From contig OX359194.1 in the NCBI GenBank assembly GCA_947172415.1, positions 4,836,001-4,900,000 on the forward strand: DNA of 64,000 bases. The letters run 5' to 3'. The notes below the pieces were generated by a model. That model saw only the letters and a program-made list of their open reading frames with translations. It was not told the DNA's origin and made no database searches. The first letter of the stretch is position 1; every line of letters starts with the position of its first letter. This DNA comes from Chondrosia reniformis. Its lineage: Eukaryota > Porifera > Demospongiae > Chondrillida > Chondrillidae. The position numbers were made by a program, and so were the translations under genes. Positions 52,512 through 64,000 of this stretch are shown here, piece after piece.

Positions 52512-53971
52512 CATTGCATGCAGTGTCTGTGTGTATGTATGTAAGTCTACAGGGACCTGGAAAGAGTTAGTAAGACTGACTGAGGGACTTTTATATAAAA
52601 GGTTAACCTTCTAATAAGTCGACCAACTAACACTTGATAGGCTGTTTAAAGCATAGTGAATTCTTTTACTGTAACAGTACAGCATAAAGCCTTTTGTATC
52701 TGGTCAATTTGAGACCAATAGGGTGTTTGTAGATCTCAAACACTACTGAATACATAGTACAAATGTATTAGATCATCAATGATCAATAGTTAAATTATGA
52801 CGATTTTTATGCTAGTAAGAAATAAATACCAAGTATAAATAGAGCTAGGTTCCTGTAATTTTGATGAATAGTGAGGTCTGCAGTACATGTATAGTTATGA
52901 TTTTATTTTAATAGCAGCTTGTAAGTGAATTCTAAAAGGGATATGACCTGATTGGTAATAAAACATCTCCAAATTTTTGACTTAGTTACTGTCTCCTTGT
53001 GTAAACCTTCTTTATCTTTGTAGGTACAAGATCTCTGTAAGCAAGCATATATTTGGTATAGCAAGTAGAAAGACATAGAGTGATTTATTATTTGGTGTAT
53101 TTTTACATCTACAAATATGTATAGTTTGTATGTAGTATTTTGAGTTAATTTCTTCAATTTTATTGAGTTTATGAATTATGGTTGTCCATTGAGTTGGTAG
53201 TGTTGCTACTGTTGTGTGCATGCTTTACTTCTTAAGAGCTTATTTCTTAATATCCTCCTCCTTCTTCATATTGATTGGTCTATTTAATCTGTGAGATATA
53301 CACACAACTGGTGAGTAGAGTGAGTAGTGATAGATTGAGGCAGTGGATGTGAGGATTGCAGTGATTGTGGCATGCTTATGGTCTATCCATCTACTTAAAA
53401 CTGTTAGTATTTTTATATACAAACGTTGAGTATGCATAAGTCCACATACAAGTATTTCACTATGTGGTAAGGGAGTTGATCACAGTTGGCCTGTGCAAAG
53501 GCTATGGTACGTTATTGGTGAATAATCACTGGAGCATATTACACACCAGACCAGCCAAGTGACTGCAATCTTGACTTGGATTCTAATTGTTTATTTACTA
53601 TTGGAACAAGCATAGTACACTCCTTCCGAATTATACTAATATAAGGACTAGGTTCGTTATAGTAGCTTTTTCAAAGTTTCTGATGAGGTTCTAATCTCTT
53701 AGGTATTCCACTGCTTAATTGCACATCTGGTGTCTATTTCTGGAACGTAACCTTTAGTGTATTGGATGTATTCTATCTTTGGTTGTATGACCTTACCTCA
53801 ATACCAAATATTACTGTTACACTAGTACACTCAATTCAGCACATTTACTGCGGTTAAGTATTAATTATTGTTTAAGTTATAAGCACTCTTTTAAACCTAG
53901 ATAGAAACATGCAGTAATTTATACACACACTAAGCCTCTTTGTTCATTCTGATTGTACAACTCAATACTTG
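52512..53971. other. Convergent intergenic region, EF-hand / fibrinogen-related gene
   Basis: No coding evidence. It contains, at about 53490-53580, a diverged copy of the left part of the dispersed repeat at 43655-44042 (GCAAAGGCTATG ... CCAGCCAAGTGACTG). Confidence 0.55.
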
Positions 53972-54845
53972 TTAGTTGCAGTCAATCTTCATGTCCACAT
54001 ACTTTAGGGATCTGTTGTTACTTGTAAATGTATACCATATTATTCCTCGGAAGAGACTAGGTACAGTCTTATGTCTGTATACACCATTCAGTGAAGCTCC
54101 AAAACAAGAATGAAACCACCAACCAGCCTCATGGATGTTTGCACAATCCTTTGAGGTTGATTTATCATTATCTCTATCGTATGTACTGAACTGCAAACTG
54201 CCGTGACCAGCAATTAAAGTTTCTCCAGCTGTGCCTGAGTATCCCAATATTTCTAGAGTGTAGTTGCTAGCGGAATTCCCTACCATAAAGAAGCTGTATT
54301 GTGCATACTTTGATACTCCGGTGAAGTCAGTCATATCAACACGAAAAGAACATGTTTGGTGCTTAGTAGTCATGCAGTGTATGTTCTCCAAGCCCAGCCA
54401 ATATTCACCACGTGGGTTACCAAATCCATGAACATAGTCTCCCCATGCACGTGTAAAGTTAACTGAACCATCCATTCTCCTCTGTATGGTAGTCCAGGGA
54501 CCTCTCATGTCACAGTAGACCCACATGGGCTGAAAACATCCAGGGTCAATCAGATAGACTCCCGACTGAGTACATCCTCTAGAGTACACCTCCTTACAAT
54601 CTTGAGGGAGTCTCGATATGTACACACTTTCAGGAGTACCTAAAGACACCAATAAATGGAATATAATTCTGAATTTGTTGTTGGCACTTAGCCTGGTGTT
54701 GGAAGTCTTTAGATACATATACTGATGAAAGTTTGATTAATGAACCCCACTGCCAAATAAAAATTTAATGTCCTACTCACTTACACTGTCCCCTTGTTTG
54801 GTGAGCCACTGTGATAACAAGAAGGAGCAACAGATTTACAATCAT
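53972..54845 (-). CDS. Secreted fibrinogen-related (FReD) protein
   Basis: Exons 54845-54785 and 54639-53972 (stop TAA); 242 residues. Exon 1 encodes a signal peptide (MIVNLLLLLVITVAHQTRGQ), and the codon split at the junction gives Cys. The rest is one fibrinogen C-terminal domain: DCKEVYSRGC, GVYLIDPG, WVYCDM, TTIQRRMDGSVNFTRAWGDY, GEYWLGLENIH, a calcium site DRDNDKS, DCANIHEAGWWFHSC and the GVY segment. Such domains act in animals as lectins or innate-immune recognition molecules (ficolin/tachylectin type) or in adhesion. The ligand cannot be told from sequence. There is no collagen or coiled-coil region, unlike ficolins, so this is a stand-alone FReD. Confidence 0.94.
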
Positions 54846-56304
54846 CTTATTTTTTTCTATGAATCTTATATGTGAGTCTACTGGATCTGCAGAGCTAGTT
54901 ATTAACAGGCTAGGAATAACCCAACTTGGTGATTCAGCTTCTAAGACTGAGATGGTAGTGTTTGTTAATTGCTTTAAATAGCTACTTCTTATTTCATTAT
55001 TTTTACCAGGTAAACCATTTTCTAAAAGGAAGAAGGTGTTTCAGTTTTTTGTTATTTAAGATGCTTTATTAACTTATGACCATTGTACTCACTTCACAAA
55101 GTTCTATTCATGCTATCCTCAATGTATGCATAAAAATGTAGTTCACACCAGGGTATGAAAGGCTAAATTTAATAAAAACTACAAAATGTCCTTGCGTGCA
55201 AGTTGCAAAATGATCTATAGCCCAGTGACATGCATGTATGTAGTGTTAAATACAGTCATAACTGGACTGGCATTGGTAGCCTGCTTCTTGTTGCGCATGT
55301 GTGTACGTATGTAGCTTTTATGTACATAATAGCCCCATGGACCTATAGTAGCAAGTGTGGAATTTTTTGAAATATTGCAATATCATTGGTACACTATAAT
55401 CATCCCAAGTGATATCTTGATATCTTGATTGGAATTGTATGTAAGTAACTTCTTTATGTGCATGATTGGGTGAAGCCCCTGGACCATACACTCCTATAGT
55501 GATGCTAGAGTGTGAAATCCTCAAAATGTTTCAATATCATTGCTACTGATGTACACTATAAGCTACGTCTTGATTGGGATTGTCATGCATATAAAGTCTT
55601 TATGTGCACGACTGAGTGAAATTAAACCGCATGGACCACCACGCCCCTTTAGTGCTGGGAAATCCTTGAAACTGAACAATACCATTAGTAATATTAGAAC
55701 TAAACATTAGTTGGTCTCAGTTTGCATGTATATACTTAACAGAAGTCAGCTAAGGGCATGACAGTAACCACATCATCATATTACTATATAGAGTACATCA
55801 ACTTCGACACATCGTTGCTACCGATTCGGTAGCCGAGCCTCATGTGTAATTTAGAAATGTGTATCACCGAGAAAATGCTCACTAGATGACCACAACACAT
55901 GCGTATATTAGATGCACTACTATTTACGCTTGATTTCCACGGCAAATCTACATACACTATCTTTGCTGATGCGAGTAGCCGTTAATGTGACCGAGAAACT
56001 AAAGCGCTGTCTAATTCAGATAATACTGTCTAAATAATTGATGATGAGTCAGTAGTAGTCACTCGTTATTAAAAGTAGGGAATCCGACCAACTGACAACT
56101 GACATTGATAACTCTTGAGATACGCATAGCTAAACTAGAGTAAATGTTGATCGGAACGTAGAAGTGGTAGCCATTTTAGGGATGTACCAACACTGGGTTT
56201 GGTTTTTATACATAACGTTCCGCGTTACTTTTATACTCATTTGTATAACGAGTTGTAGGTTAAACGATAATTTGCGTTTCTGGGCGTGACAACAGAAAAC
56301 AAAA
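54846..56304. other. Divergent intergenic region with a diverged tandem repeat
   Basis: Head-to-head flanks of the FReD gene and TSG101. At about 55320-55720 three diverged copies of a 130-180-bp unit follow each other (shared words: CATGGACC, TAGTG, GGAAAT/TGAAAT, CAATATCATT, GTACACTATA, TCTTGATTGG, TTTATGTGCA). No ORF of note. Confidence 0.6.
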
Positions 56305-59300
56305 ATGTCAGATCAAGGACTGAGGAGTCAACTAAGTGGAGTAAGTTTTCACCACTTTCGGTAGACTGACACTAAAAGTGTTCCGTTGGTTTTAATTCTT
56401 TTACGTAAATGGAAGTGTTGTCATATGTAGAAGCTATAAGTAACTTACATGTGCTACAGAAATCGAAGCCTTTCAGAACAGTCATGTGACCTCCGCTGAT
56501 TTAGGGATTTTCTTGTCAATCTCTGTTTATCTCTCCTTAGTATCTCTACATTGATAAAGCTCTTCGACACATTCAAGCAGTTACAGCAAATTTCAAGTCA
56601 TTGAAGCCAGTTCTCAAAGAATTCCGTGAGTTGTTATTAATTACCATTATTCCGGTATTTAAGCTGGCGAAGGATTGAAATCATTCTTAGACTAACATCT
56701 CAAGAAAAACGCGAAGTTTTAGCTTCATATAGATAGATAGATTGATTGATAAATAATTATTTCAACGGGAAAGCCCCTTCAGTCAAAGACTGGTTTTAAC
56801 GGAGGGTCCTGAAAATACATACATAGCTACTTACATAAATATGAGTTAAAATACATTGAAAAATGGATCATTGCACCATCAATCTCACCTTCTTTCTCCC
56901 ACACACTTTCCCTCTTCCTTCCCTCCTCTCTCCCCTCTTTCTGGTCGACTCAGCCACCATCCAGTTATTAATCTCATGAAGCCTCCTCTGGACCCCTGAG
57001 AGAATCTCAGGTGTGACAGCATTATCGGCACTGACAGCCATAAACCTTTGCATTTGTGATTGAATTTGACGGTGGTCCATTCATGGTGAAAACGTTTTGA
57101 AAACACTAAAAACAAAGAAATACACTAGCTGAACAGCTGCAAAAGGGGCTTTACCCTAATTAGGGTGCATATGTAAGCATGCTATAGCAGCTGCTTCAGC
57201 AGGTACAACAGGAAGGACACATAATTAATTTTATAATTGACAGTGGCCCTAGTCCAACCCCTAACACAAAGCAGTTTCCACCCTGTAGCCAAAGAGGTGT
57301 GATACCCTGAGTTTTAAATTTTGTCTTTTTGTTGTAAAGGGCTTATATATTCCCATGTATACCTGTATGATTAAAGTCAGTAAAGCAAAGAAATTACATT
57401 GTGAATTGTTGTATTAGAAATTATTCATGAATTTGATTTGAGAAATTACAAAAAGCAATTTGGCTTGATGGTATAAAATCCAATTTTTGGATTCCTTAAA
57501 AATCCAAATTTGACCTTTTGATGATATAAAAACCCATTTGCCTTTTATAGTGGCAGCTTCTATATTGTTTTTGGTCTTGCTTCCAGTCGTTACACTCTTC
57601 TGATATCTCTATCTACATCTATATGTATATCTGTCTATGTATATGTATATATAATATAATATATGTAGTATTGGTTGTAAAGTTAATCCCTTTCTTCTGT
57701 TGTTACATGTTAGCTGTGTGACTCTTTATATTCTAACTGTTTGGCATATTTAAGCCTATATATTCATTCACTGTTGTCCTTGTTTTATTATAGTGCACCA
57801 AAATGGAGCAAGTGAGAACTTGATGTGTCTTTCTGGAACTATACCTGTACCTATTAGAGGTAGGAGGTAATCTTCATGTACAAAAATGAAATGTACGTAT
57901 ATAGCTTAAAAAGCTTACCCTTAATAAATTGGTCATAGGCTCCACGTACAACATTCCTGTGGCTATGTTTTTGAGAAAGGAGTATCCATACAACTGTCCT
58001 GTGTGTTTGGTCCAACCAACTGCTGACATGGGAATCACTCCTTCCAAGTATGTCAATCAATCTGGAATGGTCTTCCTGCCCTACCTTCATGACTGGAAAT
58101 TTGTGAGTCTTATATAGCAGTGTCACATACCTGTATGTATAGTTTAAGATTTTAGCAATGTTTCTTGTATTCACATGTATGCCTACAATAGGAGCCTGTG
58201 ATATTTATACCCTTGGTTTGGCTATCAGTTCAATTTAGTTATTCTATCATGGTCAATAGTAAGAGGTGTCTTGTATGCTACATATTGCTTTTGATCTTCA
58301 TATGTTCGCCTACTTAAATTGTTGCAGCTTGCTATGCAATTCTCATTCGTTTTCTTCTTTCTGATTGTTCTAACATGGATATTTTGTCAACATGTTTAAT
58401 TAGTTGGAAAGAACTTGTGAATTCCTTAGACTCTGCGTTGTCTATTCTCTAGTGTATGGTTTATTAAACTTAATACATTAAGATATTAAGGGTTAGAATA
58501 GACGATCTTCAAAGCTTGAAATTGTCTGATGAATTGTAGTTGGTAAATTAATAGATTATTTAGAAAAGCCTTTACCATTATAGTGGTTTCGATTTGCTAT
58601 GCATATGCAAGTCTACATATGTAGTAGTAATATTATGTCCTTGTTCATATTTAATAATATATCCCCTTGATTCTCTTCTAGTAGTTTACCTTTTCTCACT
58701 GTCTAATTCTTCTACAGGACACATCAGACCTGACTACTCTGATTCAGATTACGATCTCTGCATTCAGTGAAGCATGTCCAGTGTTTGCTAAGCCTCCACA
58801 ACAACAGCCATATAGACCACCTCAGCCACAGAATTATGTAAGTAGATAGTTACTGCTGTTGAACATGTAGCATTTTAGTTGATAGAGTTTTGCATATTTA
58901 AAGTATCCACTGTCACACAGTCCTTAATTACTTCTTATTAACTTTATATTTCCCATGTTTTGCCAAAAGGGTGGGTCTTATCCGATGCCTAATTATCACC
59001 AACAAAGTACTCCTTACCCGTCTTCTGGCAGCATGCCACAGCCTCCAAGCAGCACCTACCCAGTGTCTCAGTACCCACCAGCTCAGCCAACCTTTACACC
59101 TGCAGCTGTTGGGACAGCAGCCGCAGTAGTCTCCGCTGAGGAAAAGGAAAGGAGAAAAAAAGGTGTGGTAATTTATAACTATGAGTACACAGAAACGAGT
59201 TAGTCTTCATCTTATGTTTCAATTTTCATCCTCCTAAAACTACAAATGTAGATGCAGAGAAGGCTGAGAGAGCCTCTCTAATAACAGCTGTGTCTGACAA

Positions 59301-62300
59301 GATAAAGAGACAGGTAATCATGAATCATTATTTGCCCTCTTTTGCTTAATCTTTTGAATATGCCTGATTTTTACATATCTCATCCAGTCTATGAGACTTT
59401 GAATATAGGGCATATATCTCCTGAGAAAATTTCCCACTATATGGTGGTGTCACTTATGCAGATGAATCATTATTTCTGTGGATTAGGTTCGCCAAGCAAT
59501 GAATGATGGAGAACAGGAGATGGCACAACTTATTGAGACGCAAGATAAACTAAAGAAAGGAAGTGAAACACTGAACAAAAAGTTACAAGATATGGAAGAT
59601 GAACAAGTAACACTCTTACAATGTGCCCATCTAAATATAAGCCACTTATTCCCCTTCTCCTTCTATCCAAATATCCATGCAACCATTTTTCCAACTGTCT
59701 AGCCACCCAGGCACTCCTGCATTCACCCATATAAGAATAAGCAAAGTTATGCTTAAGCCATCTGCCATTTAATATTTCCATTCCTCTGTAGAATAAGGTT
59801 GAAGTAGCCATTGAAGAAATGAAAGTTAAAGTTGCAGAAATTGAATCTGTAATTGAAGAATTGGAGAGAGAACCAGAGATCAATGTTGATGAAGCTGTAG
59901 TTGGTTCTAATGTTGTTTACAATCAGTAAGTGTTGAGACATATGTGATACAGTATACAGATATGATAAACATCAACCCCGTGATTAGTTGTCATTGTTGC
60001 ATGAAAGAATTCTAAATTCTTAATATCCTACTTGCTCTTGCAAATCCCAATTTTCAATTACTACTGTCTGTGTATGCCTTTGGTTTTCAGTTTGTACATA
60101 TGTACCTTGCATAGTCACTAACTTAATTTTTGTGTTGTGTATACCTATTATCTTTAATGTGTCTTTGTATATAGAATACTAACTTTATATGCTGAAGAAA
60201 ATGCTATTGATGACACTAAATATTACCTTAGTGAGGGACTCAGAAAGGATATAATTCCAGTTGAAGTCTTTCTGAAGGTACCATGCTTATAGATTATTCC
60301 AATTATATTACCTGGTTCATCTGTTCCAATCAGGTTTGATTACAGTACACTGTATACTTCCAGATTTAGTTTGGACATTAACCCTGTACTGACTAATATA
60401 TGAGGAAACGTCTTATAGCTTTAAATGATCCGCCAAACAAACTTAGCTAACTAGACAATGTTAACACTAAACTAAACTAAACTGTAACAGTGAGCCCGCT
60501 GTTACACTGCCCCCTTTTGAAGAGGAAGTCCCATCCAGCTACTAATGAGAACTTCCAACACTAAACACTCTGGTAGTAACGCTCAGTAGAACCACTTGAC
60601 TAAACATTAGCTGCTCCCAGGGTATCCTCAGCTATTTAGGTTTCAGAGGCAACTATCTGTGGCTCAAAGTGATGTCTAATGGGAACAAAGTTCTGTTGGT
60701 TGGCAGAGGGTGATTTTCTAGGGGGGGGGGGGGGAATTGCTGGAAATGTCACTGACAGGGCAAAGCTTGAGGTGTTTAAAGTGAGCCACCAAGCGTTTCC
60801 TGTTCCTGGTGTGCTGAATGCTGTTGACTACACCGGACAACTGCTTCACTATCTTGTACAGTCCTATCCAAGGATGGTGAAATTTCTTGGACTTGCCTCT
60901 CAGTAGGACAGTGGAATACAGAAACACAAGGTTGCCATCCTTGTACGGTTACCATGAATGTTCTGGTTATAGTATTTTAGGGGCTGCCTGTGGCAGCCCC
61001 CTCTATTGTTTTCATAACGCGATTTATGTATGGCTTCATGTTACAGATATATATATATATATATATATAATACGAGTTCATACGCAACTATTATAACACA
61101 TTTTATATGTCGATATATGTATAATACGAGTTCAAACGCAACTATTGTAACACTTAATTTATACGTCAATACATCGTTTTTGCAAATGGCGGCGTTCAGG
61201 AAGCTTTAGTTAACGAAGCTTTTCTGTCGCTATTTATAATTTTCAGGACACTTAAGCGTCCTCAATCATTAGGATTAAGAATATATCAAAGCCCAACGAT
61301 GCGGCCAAGTAGTTTGAGTAAATTCGGGGGGGGGGGGGGGGTGGCAGCCCCACGAGTTTTTAAACTCGAACTACTTGTTTCTGTCTTTCAAATGAAGCCT
61401 TCAATTTCGTATGGAGAGTTGAATATGTTGCGCATAGTTTGTCCTATAAGGCAGTGACATACCCAGTGTAAGAGTTGGATGGACTTGCTTAACTGGCATC
61501 TCCCAACATGATGTCACGTGGAAGTCTTGCCTCACATTGAAATAGGAGAAAGAATGGGGTAAACCCTGTGCTTGCCTGCACACTGGTATTATAAGCCATG
61601 CAGGTGGATCTCAGATGGCACTCCCACTCCATGCTTTTTGCCATTGAGAGTTGTGGACAACAAGGACAGCAGGGTATGGTTAAATTTTTCCACAAGGCCA
61701 TCTCTTCTGTAGGTGGTAGGGTGTTGCCCTGGTCTTCTCAATGCCAAACAGTTTGCAAACTTCCTGTACCAGCTGGCTTTCAACCTGACGGGGGTGTTGC
61801 ACAATCCGAATGGCATGACATTGAACACAAATAGCCCTTCTGTTGTACAGAAAGCTTTCCCGTGGAGCTACCTCTACCTTCCAGTAGCCACTAATAAGGT
61901 CCAGGGTAGAGATAACAGGTCGCCGTTTCCTCAATTGGTCAAATAGCTATTTTATGCATTTTCTTCTTTTTGTATCTCAAAATTACATCTCCTTGTCACC
62001 ACTACTCTCCAACATGGTTCTTTACAGTTTAGAAGGTTTGCCACTTCTTTGGTCGATTAAAACACCCTTGAACTGATTTTATATGAAATAAATAATATTC
62101 TATAAAATATTAATGCTACAAAGACAAAAACATGTCCATTCCTGAGCATTGCCACAATTTCTACTTAATATGGTTTCAATTAATGTGAAACTTGTACCCT
62201 TTTTGGGGCAAATTGAATTGGGTGTGGTGTGAGACCTAATAACCTATGCCCATATATAGGAATTTTCAAACATGGCTAAGGCTCCCCTTGATGGTCTTGA

Positions 62301-62998
62301 CCAAGCACAAAGAAAACTGGTGCATTCTTTTTGGGACACGCTAATCAAGGACCAACAAACCAGAAATGTGCTTTGTGTTTCTCCAGCTGGGCAGAAACAA
62401 TTTTCTAAACCAATTTTATTATCACACACTGACAGAAGAGATTATCCAAAAATCTTGATCAAGTACTAGTAGTAAGAGGGACTTCTACACAGAAGTGGTC
62501 TGGACATACTCCTCAGGAATATTGTGCTCCCATTATGAGCTGTCTATAAATATTGTAAACATGTCCACATGGATAAATACACATAACCTATTCTCTACAT
62601 CCTTTAGAAAAACCGTATTACTGCAAATTTTAGCATTTGTTTTAATTTTTGATAAGTCATCAATTATGGATAATTCCTCACTAAGAGACATATGTATATG
62701 TTTTTTTTGGATGTGGAAGACTAAATATGTTCATTGTATATTTGCATGGTCTTACTAGAACTCTTTAATCAATCGCATCTTTATGTGCAGATGGGTTGTT
62801 TTAACTCAAGTTTGTTATAAAGAGGTTCATCTGTATGTATGCTCAGAATACGTTTTTTTTTCAATTTAAGTGACTATTATTTTACAGTATTTTTATGTTT
62901 ATTTTCAGCATGTGAGAGAAATTTCTCGGGAACAATTCATGAAGCGAGCATTGATAGCCAAAGCAAGAGCTACTGCTGGCCTTCCAGAGAGGGCCTAA
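56305..62998 (+). CDS. TSG101: TSG101, ESCRT-I subunit (Vps23)
   Basis: ESCRT-I component that binds ubiquitinated cargo and sorts it into multivesicular bodies; also used in cytokinesis. Eleven exons: 56305-56340, 56541-56625, 57794-57859, 57939-58102, 58718-58837, 58970-59162, 59252-59313, 59487-59606, 59792-59925, 60175-60277, 62909-62998 (stop TAA). All phases agree, giving 390 residues, the length of the human protein. The N-terminal UEV domain (about 1-145) has LSGTIPVPIRGSTYNIP and FLPYLHDW; the position of the E2 catalytic Cys is Phe, so it is a catalytically dead E2 variant as expected. A Pro/Tyr/Gln-rich linker follows (about 147-215), then a coiled coil (about 222-325, ERASLITAVSDKIKRQ onward) and the C-terminal steadiness box (ILTLYAEENAIDDTKYYL, HVREISREQFMKRALIAKAR). 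Intron 10 (2.6 kb) holds a dead Gypsy element. Acceptor AAAAG before 58970 is weak in pyrimidines. Confidence 0.97.
56720..57180. other. Probable old insertion in TSG101 intron 2
   Basis: A minus-strand open stretch at 57080-56868 (QRFMAVSADNAVTPEILSG, RRLHEINNWMVAE) has coding-like composition inside the intron and has no splice continuity with TSG101. The boundary words AAAGCCCCTTCAG and AAAGGGGCTTTACCC near 56771 and 57139 are roughly inverted, which suggests an inserted element. Family unknown. Confidence 0.35.
60480..61945 (-). mobile_element. Decayed Ty3/Gypsy LTR-retrotransposon fragment in TSG101 intron 10
   Basis: Minus strand, in order: reverse transcriptase pieces (STLDLISGYWKVEV, FNVMPFGLCNTP, about 61920-61780), integrase pieces (LFGIEKTRATPYH, YNTSVQASTGFTPFFLLF, about 61760-61490) and the integrase tail (KKFHHPWIGLYKIVKQLS, RLVAHFKHLKLCP, about 60900-60730). 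Then a polypurine tract AAAAGGGGGCAG at about 60520 is followed by TGTAACAGCGG, the expected start of the 3' LTR. RNase H is missing, frames are broken, and about 380 bp of other DNA interrupts it. It cannot be active. Confidence 0.8.
60960..61380. mobile_element. Insertion nested in the Gypsy fragment
   Basis: It interrupts the integrase frame. It begins near a perfect hairpin GGGGCTGCC-TGT-GGCAGCCCC (60980-61000) and ends near a second GGCAGCCCC (61343-61351). It contains (TA)n, a tandem pair of about 55 bp (ATAATACGAGTTCA(T/A)ACGCA, near 61067 and 61120) and a G run at about 61326-61341. Probably a non-autonomous element. Confidence 0.5.
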
Positions 62999-64000
62999 TT
63001 AAGGAAGTAATTAAAACAAAATTACTGATATAGGTAGTGTCTGTTTATACACACCTATTGCTTTTGCATATGTTTCTTATTTATGGATTGCTGTAGTTGT
63101 ATTATAACTATATATATATATATATATAGTCTATACTAAGGTGTGAAAAGGTAATTGGTAGGCCATGTGTTCTACCTCGCAATTGGATGATCTGTATCAA
63201 CTACTATATGCAGTAGTTGAGGATTTCAAAGCCTGCAACAGTACTAGTGTGACTAAAGTCTTGTACTGTTTAAAATACTGATTATCCTAGGGGTCACTTG
63301 GATCTCTTTAAATTTGTAACTTGCACTGCATGTGTAGCTATATAGTACTTGATTGTAATTTTAATATTGTATGGTATATATATATATATAGTTACTAGCA
63401 AATATATAAAATATTAAATTACAATCAAGTACTACACAGTACAAGTTACAAATTTAAGAGATCCAAGTGACTATGTAATATTAAAATTACAATCAAGTAC
63501 TAGCTACACAGTGCAAGTTACAAATTTAAAGAGATCCAAGTGACCCCTAGGATAATCAGTATTTTAAACAGTACAAGACTTTAGTCACACTAGTACTGTT
63601 GCAGGCTTTGAAATCCTCAACTACTGCATAGAGAGTAGTAGTTGATACAGATCATCCAATTGCAAGGTAGAACACATGGCCTACCAATTACCTTTTCACA
63701 CCTTAGTATAGACTGAAGATGATGCATCTGCATGCCATATATCAACAAAGGCTTCAGTATTAAAGGGGTCTCAGCTAATAACCACAGCAGATTTGATTTG
63801 CCTTGTGAGGGAGCTAAGAACACCGACGGTTGGTTACATGCATTGGCATAATCAACAGGGTTAGAGACCATTTTGTAACTTGTACACAAGGGACATAAAA
63901 GGCCAAGGCCTTTATATACGTATATGATGACAATACATCACCAGCTTGCGCAATCGTAACTTTGAATTCTTCATTATATCTTGATTATTTTGCTCATTTA
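62999..64000. other. TSG101 3' flank
   Basis: It contains a (TA)n run at about 63110-63128, the long inverted repeat at 63129-63713, and beyond it a minus-strand open stretch (63889-63720) that I cannot assign. No gene is supported. Confidence 0.5.
63129..63713. repeat. Long inverted repeat, arms about 240 bp
   Basis: The left arm 63129-63368 and right arm 63477-63713 are near-identical inverted copies (start GTCTATACTAAGGTGTGAAA; the right arm ends with its complement). The 108-bp centre contains a further partial copy of the right-arm start (about 63411-63472) and a TA run. Few mismatches imply a young foldback element or recent duplication. If transcribed it would form a long hairpin RNA. 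Confidence 0.93.

Noticed and set aside
63617..63889. 90-codon minus-strand ORF near the right edge
   Set aside because: Part of it overlaps the right arm of the long inverted repeat, and no family, start context or splice continuation supports it.

Overview
This window is nuclear DNA from an intron-rich animal. It is AT-rich, with GT-AG introns at positions shared with vertebrate genes, and it carries metazoan-type genes: a cortactin, a ZMIZ/tonalli SUMO-ligase-like factor and a fibrinogen-domain secreted protein. The short distances between genes, the heavy load of tandem repeats and the decayed transposons would fit a sponge or another invertebrate. No marker in the window fixes the species. 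I read exons by eye from splice sites, reading phase and family knowledge; most junctions keep phase and give proteins of the expected length.

Layout, left to right. (1) Cortactin, + strand, 5' end missing, seven actin-binding repeats plus SH3 (to 5239). (2) NDUFB8-like complex I subunit, - strand (6615-9555), whose first intron is almost filled by a dead pogo-like DNA transposon. (3) ZMIZ1/2-like transcription cofactor with SP-RING, - strand, 17 coding exons (10043-23271). (4) Calcyphosin-2-like EF-hand protein, - strand, 12 exons (27556-34533). (5) Mitochondrial ATP synthase subunit b, + strand (34587-37141). (6) Transportin-3/importin-13-type nuclear import receptor, - strand, 19 exons (38075-50652). 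(7) A 138-residue two-EF-hand protein, + strand (50817-52511). (8) A secreted fibrinogen-related protein, - strand (53972-54845). (9) TSG101 (ESCRT-I), + strand, 11 exons (56305-62998).

Two head-to-head pairs share very short promoters: CAPS2-like/ATP synthase b (53 bp between start codons, with a perfect CRE palindrome) and TNPO3/EF-hand (164 bp). The genes otherwise have unrelated housekeeping or signalling roles and form no pathway cluster.

The non-coding part is rich in structure. There are six minisatellites or long microsatellites in introns, a roughly 240-bp inverted repeat after TSG101, several short inverted-repeat elements, a tRNA-derived SINE family, decayed Ty3/Gypsy and integrase fragments, and two hammerhead-ribozyme-like motifs (one with a canonical core) inside dispersed repeats. 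I found no convincing wholly new multi-gene system. The hammerhead-bearing repeat, the long palindrome and a likely GC-AG intron are the items most worth checking.
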